Positions 41,816 through 50,202 of a stretch of DNA of 64,000 nucleotides are shown one piece after another. Under the pieces are notes generated by a model, which saw only the letters and a list, made by a program, of their open reading frames with translations, made no database searches and was not told where the DNA came from. The number at the start of each line of letters is the position of its first letter. The stretch's first letter is position 1. A program made the position numbers and the translations under genes. Source of the DNA: Pseudonocardia autotrophica (GTDB lineage Bacteria; Actinomycetota; Actinomycetes; Mycobacteriales; Pseudonocardiaceae); contig NZ_AP018920.1 in the NCBI RefSeq assembly GCF_003945385.1, positions 3,844,001 to 3,908,000 on the forward strand, written 5' to 3'.

Positions 41816-42814
41816 TCATCGACCGGACAGATAGTGCCTGCTCAACGGGCACTGCTCGACGGTCCCGGCGACCTCCACGATGAGATCGCGGAACCACCGG
41901 TGCGCCGGATCGGCATCGAGATCGGAATGCCACCAGAGTCGCTCGGCGATCGGCCCCGGCTCACCGGGGCAGGCCAGCACGGCCAGCCCGAGCCGGTCGG
42001 CGACCTGGCGCGCCAGCCGCTCCTGCAGCAGCGCCACCCGGTCGGTCCCGACCACCAGGTAGGGCACCGACAGGTAGCTCTCGACCCGGACCCGGATCTC
42101 CGGCTCGAGTCCGAGCCGGTTCAGCTGCCGGGTCATCGGCGCGGACGCGGACATGCCCCGGTCCGGCGCGAACGGCACCACCCAGGGCATCGCGGCGAGC
42201 TCGTCGAGGGTCAGCGCGCCGGCCGCGGCACTCGGGTGGCTCGCGTCGACGACGCACACCCAGCGATCGGAGAACAGCCCGGTGGAGCGCAGCTCGGGCC
42301 GCTCGAACCGGATCGCGTGCGGGGCGATCATGCCGTCGATCAGCCGGATGGTCTCGCCGATGTCGGCGGAGAACGACTCGCGCACCAGCCGCAGCCGCAG
42401 CTCCACCCCCGGTGCCCGGGCGGCCAGCGCCGAGGACAGCGCCGGGCCGAGCACCGCGATCGTGTAGTCGGCGACCAGCAGGGTGAAGCCGCGCCGGGCC
42501 GTCGCCGGGTCGAACCGGTGCCCGGTGTCGAACAGCCGCTCCGCCGCGGAGCAGACCCCCTCCACCTGGTCGACCAGCTGGGCGGCCAGCGGGGTGAGCA
42601 CGTAGCCGCCGGGACGGCGGGCGAGCAGCTCGTCGTCGAAGTGCCGGCGCAGCCGGGACAGCGCGGCGCTCGCGGCCGGCTGTGAGATGCCGATCCGGGC
42701 GGCGGCCCGGGTGACGTTGCGCTCGCGCAGCAGCTCACGCAGCGAGACGAGCAGGTTCAGGTCGAGATTGGCGAGCCGGGCGGTCGGGGCGGTCATCCGG
42801 GGGCTCGTGTCCAC
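41816..42814 (-). CDS. LysR family transcriptional regulator
   Basis: The 332-residue LysR protein has the HTH at about 15-75 (ANLDLNLLVSLRELLRERNV, then ISQPAASAALSRLRRHF) and an inducer-binding domain of the NodD/LinR branch (DRWVCVVDASHPSA). It sits directly upstream of, and in the same direction as, the aconitase X cluster, so it is the likely activator. GTG 42814 has no clear ribosome-binding site, and ATG 42796 is an alternative. The dyad CGCGGA-N5-TCCGCG at 42819-42835 just upstream may be its own operator. Confidence 0.87.
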   Translation of the reverse strand: MDTSPRMTAPTARLANLDLNLLVSLRELLRERNVTRAAARIGISQPAASAALSRLRRHFDDELLARRPGGYVLTPLAAQLVDQVEGVCSAAERLFDTGHRFDPATARRGFTLLVADYTIAVLGPALSSALAARAPGVELRLRLVRESFSADIGETIRLIDGMIAPHAIRFERPELRSTGLFSDRWVCVVDASHPSAAAGALTLDELAAMPWVVPFAPDRGMSASAPMTRQLNRLGLEPEIRVRVESYLSVPYLVVGTDRVALLQERLARQVADRLGLAVLACPGEPGPIAERLWWHSDLDADPAHRWFRDLIVEVAGTVEQCPLSRHYLSGR

Positions 42815-42849
42815 GACTCGCGGACGTTATCCGCGGGCGGTCCGGAGAG

Positions 42850-43434
42850 TCAACCAGCCTTACATCCGGTGGCCAGGAACTGCAGCACCCGGACTCGCAG
42901 CACGGCGGCGGCCGCCGGATCATGATCAGGCGACGCCGGCTCCGCGAACAGGTGCCCGTCGCCGGGGTAGAGCGCCAGCTGGGCGTCCGGCACCTCGGCG
43001 ACCAGCGCGCGTGCCGCCGCCGCGTCACCGTCGCCGGTGAAGTACGGGTCGTGCTCGGCGGCGTGCACCCGGACCGGCACACCGGGCGGCCACCCGCCGA
43101 ACTCCGACGGAGGGATGCAGGCGTGGCACAGAACGGCGCCGCGGGCGCCCGCGCGGGTCTGCGCGAGCTGCTGCGCGGGGACGACACCCAGCGAGAACCC
43201 CAGGTAGACCTGCTCGGGAGGCAGGCCCGCGACCGCGAGCGCGGCCCGCTCGACGACTGTGGGGAAGCCGATCGACTGCGCGTGCGCGACACCGGCCTCC
43301 ACCGTGTCGAAGGTGCGGCCGTCGAACAGGTCCGGCACCGTCACCGTGTGGCCCGCGGCGGTGAGCTCGGCGGCGAACCCGCGCACCCCCGGTGTGCGGC
43401 CCAGCGCGTGATGCAGGACGACGATGTCGGCCAT
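42850..43434 (-). CDS. Dienelactone hydrolase-family protein
   Basis: The 194-residue protein has the compact dienelactone hydrolase fold. The nucleophile lies in GFSLGVVPAQ (Ser where classical enzymes have Cys), the Asp in AAEHDPYFTG and the His in GDGHLFAE. The start MADIVVLHHALGRTPG includes the oxyanion segment. It is a small cytoplasmic esterase or lactonase of unknown substrate. GGGAGGGA precedes the ATG at 43434. A pair of 16-bp direct repeats lies in its promoter region. Confidence 0.82.
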   Translation of the reverse strand: MADIVVLHHALGRTPGVRGFAAELTAAGHTVTVPDLFDGRTFDTVEAGVAHAQSIGFPTVVERAALAVAGLPPEQVYLGFSLGVVPAQQLAQTRAGARGAVLCHACIPPSEFGGWPPGVPVRVHAAEHDPYFTGDGDAAAARALVAEVPDAQLALYPGDGHLFAEPASPDHDPAAAAVLRVRVLQFLATGCKAG

Positions 43435-43447
43435 GAGTCCCTCCCGG

Positions 43448-43482
43448 TCGGCAGTTCGGGACAGTATCGGCAGTTCGGGACA
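43448..43482. repeat. Two 16-bp direct repeats in the dienelactone hydrolase promoter
   Basis: TCGGCAGTTCGGGACA occurs at 43448-43463 and 43467-43482, 19 bp apart, about two helical turns. It lies just upstream of the hydrolase ATG, with GATACTGT between the copies on the minus strand as a possible -10 region. The spacing and placement suggest an operator. The GGGAC core resembles one half of a DosR box. Confidence 0.6.
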
Positions 43483-43489
43483 CCAACAG

Positions 43490-44083
43490 TCAGCCGGTGC
43501 GGCGACCGGTCCACTGCGGCTCGACAGCGGCCCAGTCCAGCTCCCAGGCGCGGGCGAACCGACCCGCCGTCCAGCGGAACGCGAGGAATCCCGCGCCCAC
43601 CACGAGGACACCCCACAGCACGACGGTCATGAACCCCGCGCCGAAGCCGACCGTGGCCGCGTCCTCCGCGGTGGCCGGTGGGCTGGTCAGCGCGCCGTTC
43701 CGGTCGACCCAGACGGTGACCCGGTCGCCGACCTCGTGCAGTCCGGCCGTGGACGACGGGCCGGTCCGTTCCGTGCCGTCCGACGCGGTCCAGGCGACGG
43801 TGACGGCCTGCATCCCGGCCTGCATCTCACCGATCGGGGTGGCCCGCTCGGTCACGACGGCCTCGGTCTCGGTCCGCTCCGATGCCTCGGCCATCCCGCG
43901 CTCGGCGACGGCGCCGGACGCGGCCGAGCCGGCCAGCCAGGCCACGACGAGGCCGATCGCGAGGAGCAGCCCGAGCCCGACGGACAGCAGGTCCTCCCAG
44001 CGGGCGGCGCTACGCCGCAGCCGGTCGGCGGGCCCGGTCACCGGGGGTGCCCCGGCCCGGCCGTGGTCGTCCGCAGTACGCAT
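43490..44083 (-). CDS. Rv1733c-like transmembrane protein
   Basis: A 197-residue protein with two membrane helices, at about 33-52 (LLSVGLGLLLAIGLVVAWLA) and 145-170, flanking an outer domain of about 90 residues. That domain contains the pattern TEAVVTERATPIGEMQAGMQ and VGDRVTVWVDRNGAL. This is the architecture of the Rv1733c family of actinobacteria, a dormancy-regulon antigen family in Mycobacterium tuberculosis whose function is unknown. GAGGAGA precedes the ATG at 44083. A universal stress protein gene lies next upstream on the same strand. Confidence 0.75.
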   Translation of the reverse strand: MRTADDHGRAGAPPVTGPADRLRRSAARWEDLLSVGLGLLLAIGLVVAWLAGSAASGAVAERGMAEASERTETEAVVTERATPIGEMQAGMQAVTVAWTASDGTERTGPSSTAGLHEVGDRVTVWVDRNGALTSPPATAEDAATVGFGAGFMTVVLWGVLVVGAGFLAFRWTAGRFARAWELDWAAVEPQWTGRRTG

Positions 44084-44183
44084 CGAATCTCCTCGCAGGG
44101 CTCTCCTGGCCCGCCGGCACGCGGCGGCCACGGTCGTGCTCGCTCCGTCGAGGAGTACCCGCGCCACGGCACCACTACAGCCG

Positions 44184-44203
44184 GTCGGGACGAGGATCAC
44201 TGC
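44184..44203. promoter_or_regulatory. Weak DosR-like site upstream of the Rv1733c-like gene
   Basis: GTCGGGACGAGGATCACTGC shares the TCGGGAC half and a few other positions of the DosR/DevR consensus (TTSGGGACTWWAGTCCCSAA), about 11 of 20. It is 100 bp upstream of the gene. Confidence 0.25.
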
Positions 44204-44229
44204 GTGAAACGGTGCACAACTCACCCTGG

Positions 44230-45126
44230 TCAAGAGGTCGGAGTGGGCGCCTGCAGCTGCCCCGCAGCATGATCGGCGGCCACCGCCGCGGGTGTCAGCA
44301 CGACCACCGGGCAGCGCGCGTGCTGCAGGCAGGCGGCGCTCACCGAGCCGAGCAGCATCCGTCCGAGCCGCCCACGGCCGTGTCCGCCGACCACGAGCAG
44401 CGCCGCCCCCTCGGCCGCCCGGCACAGCTCGGCGGCGACCGGCCCCTCCCGGAGCTCGGCCGCGGCCGGGGAGCCCGCCACGTCCGCGGCGAGTGCGGCC
44501 TGCTCCGCCGCGCGCAGCTCGGCGAGCAACTGGTCCACCGGCAGCACTGCCGGATCCCACACCCGGACCGCGCGGACCGCGCGGCCGGTCCGCGCCGCCT
44601 CGGCCACCGCCCACCGCAGCGCGGCCCGGCCGGAGGCCGACCCGTCGACACCGACCACCACCGAGCCGGTTCCCCCGGCTGGCGCGGCACCGGGGGCGCG
44701 CCGCGGCTCCGGAACGCCGACCGCGGACGTCCTGGTCTCGGCCGGCACGAAGCCCTCGCCGTTCCCGGGCGGGACCGGCGCCAGCAGCACCGGGATCCCG
44801 GCATGCTCGACGATCGCCGACGCCGTGCTCCCGAGCAGGTCGCCGTGACCGGTCGAGCTCGCCCCGACGACCAGCACGGCGGTGCCCGCGGCCGCCTCGA
44901 CGAGCGCGACGGCCACCGCCCGCCCGACCCGGGCCGGCGCCGCGGCCGGTGCCGGGACGACCACCCTGCGCACGACGGCGGGATCGTCCGGGCCGGGTGC
45001 GGCGCCGACGGTCACGGCCACCACGGGGCGATCGGGCAGCACCCGGCGGACCAGCGCGAGTGCGGCGCGGGCACCGGGCGAGCCGTCCCAGCCGACGGCG
45101 ACCTCGTTCCCGACCTGTCCGTCCAT
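44230..45126 (-). CDS. Tandem universal stress protein
   Basis: The 298-residue protein has two UspA domains (about 1-120 and 150-290). The first opens NEVAVGWDGSPGARAALALV and the second SVVVGVDGSASGRAALRWAV. Both halves carry an ATP-binding G-rich region, GASSTGHGDLLGSTASAI and GGHGRGRLGRMLLGSV. Such tandem proteins of the Rv2005c/Rv2623 kind help persistence under hypoxia or starvation in mycobacteria. GGGAGCGG precedes the ATG at 45126. A GGGAC-type dyad lies at 45206-45225 upstream. Confidence 0.87.
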   Translation of the reverse strand: MDGQVGNEVAVGWDGSPGARAALALVRRVLPDRPVVAVTVGAAPGPDDPAVVRRVVVPAPAAAPARVGRAVAVALVEAAAGTAVLVVGASSTGHGDLLGSTASAIVEHAGIPVLLAPVPPGNGEGFVPAETRTSAVGVPEPRRAPGAAPAGGTGSVVVGVDGSASGRAALRWAVAEAARTGRAVRAVRVWDPAVLPVDQLLAELRAAEQAALAADVAGSPAAAELREGPVAAELCRAAEGAALLVVGGHGRGRLGRMLLGSVSAACLQHARCPVVVLTPAAVAADHAAGQLQAPTPTS

Positions 45127-45205
45127 GGCCGCTCCCGTCCGCGTCTCCCCCGGCTCATCGTGGCCGGTCCGGCGCCCCGGCACAGCAGGACGACGGCCCG
45201 GCCGG

Positions 45206-45225
45206 GGCGGGACCTCCGGCCCACC
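45206..45225. promoter_or_regulatory. DosR-like dyad upstream of the universal stress gene
   Basis: The sequence GGCGGGACCTCCGGCCCACC has the GGGAC and GNCCC halves at DosR spacing, about 11 of 20 matches. It lies 80 bp before the gene. Weak alone, it gains some support from the other GGGAC sites in this island. Confidence 0.3.
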
Positions 45226-45272
45226 CGCGCGCACCCCGACCGCACTCCGCCGACCCGGCACGCCGCAGCAGA

Positions 45273-45314
45273 ACGGGCCGGGTCACCGAGGGTGTCCCCC
45301 GTGGCCCGGCCCGT
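45273..45314 (-). terminator. Terminator hairpin after msrA
   Basis: ACGGGCCGGGTCAC (45273-45286) pairs with GTGGCCCGGCCCGT (45301-45314), with one G-U pair and a 14-base loop. It starts 12 bases after the msrA stop and has no T tract. Confidence 0.65.
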
Positions 45315-45326
45315 GTGCGGGGACCG

Positions 45327-45839
45327 TCAGCTCGTGCTGGCCGCCCGCTTCGGCAGCACCCAGTTCGGGCGCGGGAAGTGGCAGGTGTAGCCGTACGGAT
45401 ACTTCTGCAGGTAGTCCTGGTGCTCCGGCTCGGCCTCCCAGAACTCGCCGGCCGGCTCCACGTCGGTGGCCGCCCGGCCGGGCCAGAGCCCGGAGGCGTC
45501 GACGTCGGCGATCGTGTCGAGCGCGACCTGCCGCTGCTCGTCGGTCACGTGGAAGATCGCCGAACGATAGCTGCGGCCGATGTCGTTGCCCTGCCGGTCC
45601 TTCGTCGTCGGGTCGTGGATCTGGAAGAAGAGCTCCAGGATCTCCCGGTAGCTGATCTGCTCCGGGTCGAAGACGATCTCGACGGCCTCGGCGTGGTCAC
45701 CGTGCCTGCGGTAGGTCGCGTTCGGCGTGTTCGGGTCGCCGGAGTATCCGACCCGGGTGGAGACGACGCCCTGGCGCTTGCGGATCAGCTCCTGCACTCC
45801 CCAGAAGCAGCCGCCTGCGAGGATCGCGGTCTCGGTCAT
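45327..45839 (-). CDS. msrA: Peptide methionine (S)-S-oxide reductase
   Basis: The 170-residue MsrA has the catalytic Cys in [10 protein letters not shown] near residue 11, [20 protein letters not shown] and the conserved [20 protein letters not shown]. It reduces methionine sulfoxide in oxidised proteins, using thioredoxin. AGGAGG precedes the ATG at 45839. It is divergent from the P-type ATPase gene across 301 bp that also contain a GGGAC-type dyad. Confidence 0.93.
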   Translation of the reverse strand: MTETAILAGGCFWGVQELIRKRQGVVSTRVGYSGDPNTPNATYRRHGDHAEAVEIVFDPEQISYREILELFFQIHDPTTKDRQGNDIGRSYRSAIFHVTDEQRQVALDTIADVDASGLWPGRAATDVEPAGEFWEAEPEHQDYLQKYPYGYTCHFPRPNWVLPKRAASTS

Positions 45840-45918
45840 CTCAAGGCCTCCTGTTTCGGGTTCGCCTCGCACAACAGTACGTCCGAACCGGTTGTTCCGT
45901 CCTGCACGACCGTCCGGT

Positions 45919-45938
45919 TCGGGGACCTTCGCCCCTGG
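45919..45938. promoter_or_regulatory. Best DosR-like dyad, between msrA and the P-type ATPase gene
   Basis: TCGGGGACCTTCGCCCCTGG matches the DosR consensus at about 13 of 20 positions, including GGGAC and the CCC half. It is in the 301-bp divergent region 45840-46140, in which I see no gene. Confidence 0.35.
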
Positions 45939-46140
45939 ATGCGGCGCATCTGCCGACGGACGCTGGAGCCGGCGGCTCACGATCCTCCTCCGGGTCGGGC
46001 CGCCCGGGCCGGTTCGCCCCCGTCGAGCCACCGCCCCCGACCCGGCGCGGGCGGGCCGGCCCGCATCGGGCGTCTCCCAGGTCCCGCACAGCATCCGGTG
46101 CCATGATCGGTCCGAGCGAACAGCACCCGGGGGGGCGTCC

Positions 46141-48648
46141 ATGGCAGCCGGCACGGTCGACACGCCGCAGGAACGTGGGCTCACCGCCTCCCAGGTCGCC
46201 GGGCAGCGCCGTGCTGGGCGAGTCAACACTGCTGTGTCGGGCGGCTCCCGCAGCTACAGCTCGATCGTGCGGACGAACGTCTTCTCGTTCTACAACTCGA
46301 TCCTGCTCTCCATCGGCGCGATCCTGCTGGTCATGGGCCGGTACGACGACGCGCTCATCAGCGTCGGGCTCGGCCTGATCAACGCGGTCGTGGGCGCGGT
46401 GCAGGAGGCCAGGGCTAAGCGCCGGCTCGACGCCCTCCAGCTCCTCGACCAGGCCGACGTCACCGTCGTCCGGGACGATGCCGAGCAGCGGATCCCGGCG
46501 GCCGAGGTGGTCGCCGGCGATCTCCTGGTGGTGCGGGCGGGTGACCAGATCGTCGTCGACGGGCCGGTGCTGGCCGGGCACGCCGAGGCCGACGAGTCAC
46601 TGTTGACCGGCGAGTCCGAGCCGCTGCCGAAGGCGGCCGGCGACGTGCTGCGCTCGGGCAGCCGCTGCACGGCCGGAGAGGTCCGGCAGCGGGCCGACGG
46701 CGTCGGCTCCGACTCCTACGCCGGGCGGCTCACCCTCGACGCCCGTCGCTCCACCACCGATCCCACCCCGTTGCAGCGCCGGATCGACCTCGTGGTCCGC
46801 CTGACGATGGCACTGGTGGTACTGATGAGCGGCGCGATCCTCGCGCAGGCGTTCCTGGAGGGCTTCTCACTGCTGCGGGTCGTGCAGATCACCGCGGTCC
46901 TGTCCGGGCTGGTGCCCTACGGCCTGTTCTTCCTGATCGCGGTTGCCTACACCCGCGGCGCGGCCCGGATCGCCGCGCAAGGTGCGCTGGTGCAGCGGGT
47001 GAACGCCGTCGAATCGGTCACCCATGTCGACGTCGTGTGCACCGACAAGACCGGCACGCTCACCACCGGGGCACTACGCCTCGACGAGCTCGTGCCGCTC
47101 GGCCCGGCCGATCCCGAGCCGCCGCTGGCCCGCTTCGCGGCGTCGGTCTCCGACCCGAACCTCACCTCGGCAGCGCTGGCCGCGGCGCTGCCCGGCCGCC
47201 CGCGGGAGCTGCACGACGAGATCGGATTCACCTCGGTCCTGCGCTGGTCGGGTCAGGTCACCGCTGCCGGCGCCTGGGTACTCGGCGCCCCCGACGCGCT
47301 GGCCCCGTACCTGGAGACCGCGCTCCCCGACGACGCCGTGACCGCCCGTGCCGGGCGCGGCCTTCGCGTTCTGCTGTTCGCCCGCACCGCCGATCCGGCT
47401 GCCGGGCTGCGGACCCCCGACGGGTGCCCGTCGCTGCCCCGGCTGGAGCCGATCGCGCTGCTCGCGCTGGCCGACGAGCTGCGCCCCGAGGTCGTCGACA
47501 GCATCACCCGGTTCCGCGAGAGCGGGGTCACCGTCGCGGTGCTGTCCGGGGACGATCCACGCACCGTCGCCGCCCTGGCAGTGCAGGCGGGTCTCGATCC
47601 GGGCGAGCCGGTGGCCGGCCCGTTGCTCGACGAGCTGGACGACGCCGGACTCGAGCGGCTGGTCGCCCGCACGACGGTGTTCGGCCGGGTCACCCCCGAG
47701 CAGAAGGAGCGGATCGTCGCCGCTCTGCGCCGGCGCGGCAGCTACGTGGCGATGCTCGGCGACGGCGTCAACGACGCCCGTGCGCTGAAGGGCGCGCACG
47801 TCGGCGTGGCGATGCGCAGCGGGTCACCGGTCACCCGCGGGATCGCCGACATCGTGCTGGTCGACGACTCCTTCTCGGCGCTGCTGCCGGCCCGCGCGGA
47901 GGGCAGGCGGATCATCGACGGCATCGCGCTGTCGATGTATGTGTTCCTCTCCCGGGTCGCCACCCAGGGCCTGGTCATCCTCGCGGTCACGATGCTGGGA
48001 CTCGGCTTCCCGTACTCCCCGACCCAGGTCGGGCTGACCCTGCTGACGGTGGGCGTCCCGACCTTCTTCCTCACCCTGTGGGCGAAGCCCACCGAACCGG
48101 ATCCGGACCTGCTCGGCAACCTCACCCGCTTCGTGATCCCGGCCGCGGTCGTCACCGCCGGGATCGGCACAGCCGTCTACACGGTGCTGTACCAACAGAT
48201 CCTGAACGGCTTCAGCAGCGGGCGGACCCCGGCGCAGGTGCTGGCGCAGTTCCACAGCTACACCGGCCTGACCTACGGCGAGGACGCCGGCTTCACCGAG
48301 GCGGCCGCCACCATCGGGGCCCAGACCGGCCTGTCGACGTTCGTCGGCCTGGCCTCGTTCGTGCTGATCCTGTTCCTGCTGCCGCCGCACCGGTTCCTGG
48401 CGGCCTGGACCCGCCCGGTCGCCGACCGGCGCCCGGCGTGGCTGGTGCCGGCGCTGGCCGCGGCGTTCGCCGGGGTGCTGTTCACCCCCGCGCTGTCGTC
48501 GTACTTCGGACTGACCGGGGCGGCGTGGCCGGTGTTCCTGGTGGTGCTCCCGGCGCTGGTCACCTGGTTCGCCGTGCTGTGGGTGACCTACCGGTTCCGG
48601 ATCATGGACCGGGTACTCGGCCTCGACCGGCTGCCCGGGCGGAGCTGA
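46141..48648 (+). CDS. P-type cation-transporting ATPase (CtpE-like)
   Basis: The 835-residue P-type ATPase has the actuator motif LTGES near 155, the phosphorylation site DKTGTLT at about 301 and the hinge GDGVND near 540. It has four helices before the large loops and about six at the C-terminus. The usual P-E-G/A-L ion motif of helix 4 reads [13 protein letters not shown] here, so the ion specificity differs from classic Ca/Mg pumps. The compact shape recalls the CtpE calcium pump of mycobacteria. I chose the ATG at 46141. The gene ends 13 bp from the convergent AI-2E-family permease gene. Confidence 0.85.
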   Translation: MAAGTVDTPQERGLTASQVAGQRRAGRVNTAVSGGSRSYSSIVRTNVFSFYNSILLSIGAILLVMGRYDDALISVGLGLINAVVGAVQEARAKRRLDALQLLDQADVTVVRDDAEQRIPAAEVVAGDLLVVRAGDQIVVDGPVLAGHAEADESLLTGESEPLPKAAGDVLRSGSRCTAGEVRQRADGVGSDSYAGRLTLDARRSTTDPTPLQRRIDLVVRLTMALVVLMSGAILAQAFLEGFSLLRVVQITAVLSGLVPYGLFFLIAVAYTRGAARIAAQGALVQRVNAVESVTHVDVVCTDKTGTLTTGALRLDELVPLGPADPEPPLARFAASVSDPNLTSAALAAALPGRPRELHDEIGFTSVLRWSGQVTAAGAWVLGAPDALAPYLETALPDDAVTARAGRGLRVLLFARTADPAAGLRTPDGCPSLPRLEPIALLALADELRPEVVDSITRFRESGVTVAVLSGDDPRTVAALAVQAGLDPGEPVAGPLLDELDDAGLERLVARTTVFGRVTPEQKERIVAALRRRGSYVAMLGDGVNDARALKGAHVGVAMRSGSPVTRGIADIVLVDDSFSALLPARAEGRRIIDGIALSMYVFLSRVATQGLVILAVTMLGLGFPYSPTQVGLTLLTVGVPTFFLTLWAKPTEPDPDLLGNLTRFVIPAAVVTAGIGTAVYTVLYQQILNGFSSGRTPAQVLAQFHSYTGLTYGEDAGFTEAAATIGAQTGLSTFVGLASFVLILFLLPPHRFLAAWTRPVADRRPAWLVPALAAAFAGVLFTPALSSYFGLTGAAWPVFLVVLPALVTWFAVLWVTYRFRIMDRVLGLDRLPGRS

Positions 48649-48661
48649 GCAGCCCTCCCGA

Positions 48662-50047
48662 TCAGCCTTCGGAGGTGCCCGGCTTCGCCGGCGCCGCCGG
48701 ATCCGCAGGTTCGGCCGGAGCACCGTCGTCGGGCTGCCCCGACACCGCCACCGCGCCGTTGCCGGTCCCGGCCTCGACGGCCGCGGTCCGCTGCTCGTCG
48801 TCGGCCTGCTCGGCCGGCTGCGCGGCCTCGTCCTCTGCTGCCCCGTCCGCCGGGCCGCCGTCCGGCGGCTCCTCGGCGAAGCGCTGGTCGTGCCGGTCGA
48901 TCTGCTCGCCCAGGTAGCGCAGCATCACCGCGGCCACGGCCGCGACCGGCACCGCGAGGAACGCCCCGGCGATCCCGCCCAGCGAGCCGCCGGCGGTCAC
49001 GGCGAGCAGCACGACCGCGCCGTGCAGCTTGAGGCTCTGTCCCTGCAGGAACGGCTGCAGCACGTTCCCCTCGACCTGCTGCACCACCACGATCAGCACC
49101 AGCACCAGCACCGCGGTGGTGAAGCCCTGGGTGACCAGCGCGATCAGCACCGCGAGCGCACCGGCGACGAAGGCACCGACGATCGGGATGAACCCGCCGA
49201 GGAAGGTCAGGATCGCCAGCGGCAGTGCCAGCGGCACGCTGAGCAGCACCAGGCCGATCCCGATGAACACCGCGTCGATCAGGCTGACCAGTGCCTGCAC
49301 CCGGATGAACCCGCCGAGCACCGCCCACATCCGGGACAGCACCTCGGTCAGGTGCCCGCCCGCGGTGCGGCCGGTGATGGAGGTGAGCCACGGCAGGAAG
49401 CGCGGGCCGTCCTTGACGAAGAAGAACGTCAGCACCAGCGCCAGCACGACCGCCAGCAGGCCGGAGGCGATCGTCGAGACGCCGGTGAGTACGCCGCCGG
49501 CGATCGCGCTCGCACTCTGCTGCAGCTGCGTGGTGACCTGCGCGACGAGCTCACCGATCTGGCCCTCGCCGAGGTTCAGCGGCGGCCCGGAGATCCACTC
49601 CTGGATCTGCGCCAGGCCGGCGACCACCCCGTCGACGATCTGCTGGGACTGCCCGATCACCGACGGCGCGATCGCGACGAACAGCCCGGTGATCGCGCCG
49701 ATACCGACCAGCAGCACGACGATCGACGCCAGTGCCGGTGGCAGCCCGTGCCGGATCAGCCACGCGGCAGGCGGACGGAGCACCGTGGTGAGCAGGATGG
49801 CCAGCAGGACCGGCCAGGCGACGACCCAGAAGCTGCCGATCACGTAGCCGATGAGGACCAGCCCGACCGCGATCAGCGCGAGCCGCAGGCTCCAGGCCGC
49901 CATCCAGGTCAGTCCGTTGCCGATCAGCGTCCCGCGGCTGGCGAACGAGGTCACCGGAGCGGGGCTGAGCACCGATCCGCCGGCCGGGTCCCTGCGCGGA
50001 GAGATCCGCCCGGTCCCCCGGACGGCCGGTTGCGACCGCGACTCCAT
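48662..50047 (-). CDS. AI-2E family (UPF0118) transporter
   Basis: The 461-residue membrane protein has about eight helices between residues 50 and 385, with the family signature near the end of the core (LGGFIPIVGAFVAGALAVLI, then VEGNVLQPFLQGQSLKLH). Members export small molecules or act as Na/H antiporters, and the substrate is open here. Long, acidic, Ala/Pro-rich tails at both ends are probably disordered. GGGGTGGG precedes the ATG at 50047. Confidence 0.87.
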   Translation of the reverse strand: MESRSQPAVRGTGRISPRRDPAGGSVLSPAPVTSFASRGTLIGNGLTWMAAWSLRLALIAVGLVLIGYVIGSFWVVAWPVLLAILLTTVLRPPAAWLIRHGLPPALASIVVLLVGIGAITGLFVAIAPSVIGQSQQIVDGVVAGLAQIQEWISGPPLNLGEGQIGELVAQVTTQLQQSASAIAGGVLTGVSTIASGLLAVVLALVLTFFFVKDGPRFLPWLTSITGRTAGGHLTEVLSRMWAVLGGFIRVQALVSLIDAVFIGIGLVLLSVPLALPLAILTFLGGFIPIVGAFVAGALAVLIALVTQGFTTAVLVLVLIVVVQQVEGNVLQPFLQGQSLKLHGAVVLLAVTAGGSLGGIAGAFLAVPVAAVAAVMLRYLGEQIDRHDQRFAEEPPDGGPADGAAEDEAAQPAEQADDEQRTAAVEAGTGNGAVAVSGQPDDGAPAEPADPAAPAKPGTSEG

Positions 50048-50160
50048 CTGCCCACCCCGTTCGTACCCTGGCCCGTCCCCGACGGGCGCTGTGCGGCGCA
50101 ACCCTAACGGCGCCGGGACGCGGCCGCCGGGATGCGCGCCGTGACGGGCCCGACACACCC

Positions 50161-50193
50161 CCGCAGGCCCCGGCCCGGAACCGGGACCTGCGG
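50161..50193 (-). terminator. Terminator after the serine hydrolase gene
   Basis: CCGCAGGCCCCGG (50161-50173) pairs with CCGGGACCTGCGG (50181-50193), with a single mismatch and a 7-base loop. It lies nine bases after the hydrolase stop on the minus strand. Confidence 0.6.
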
Positions 50194-50202
50194 AGACACC
50201 GG

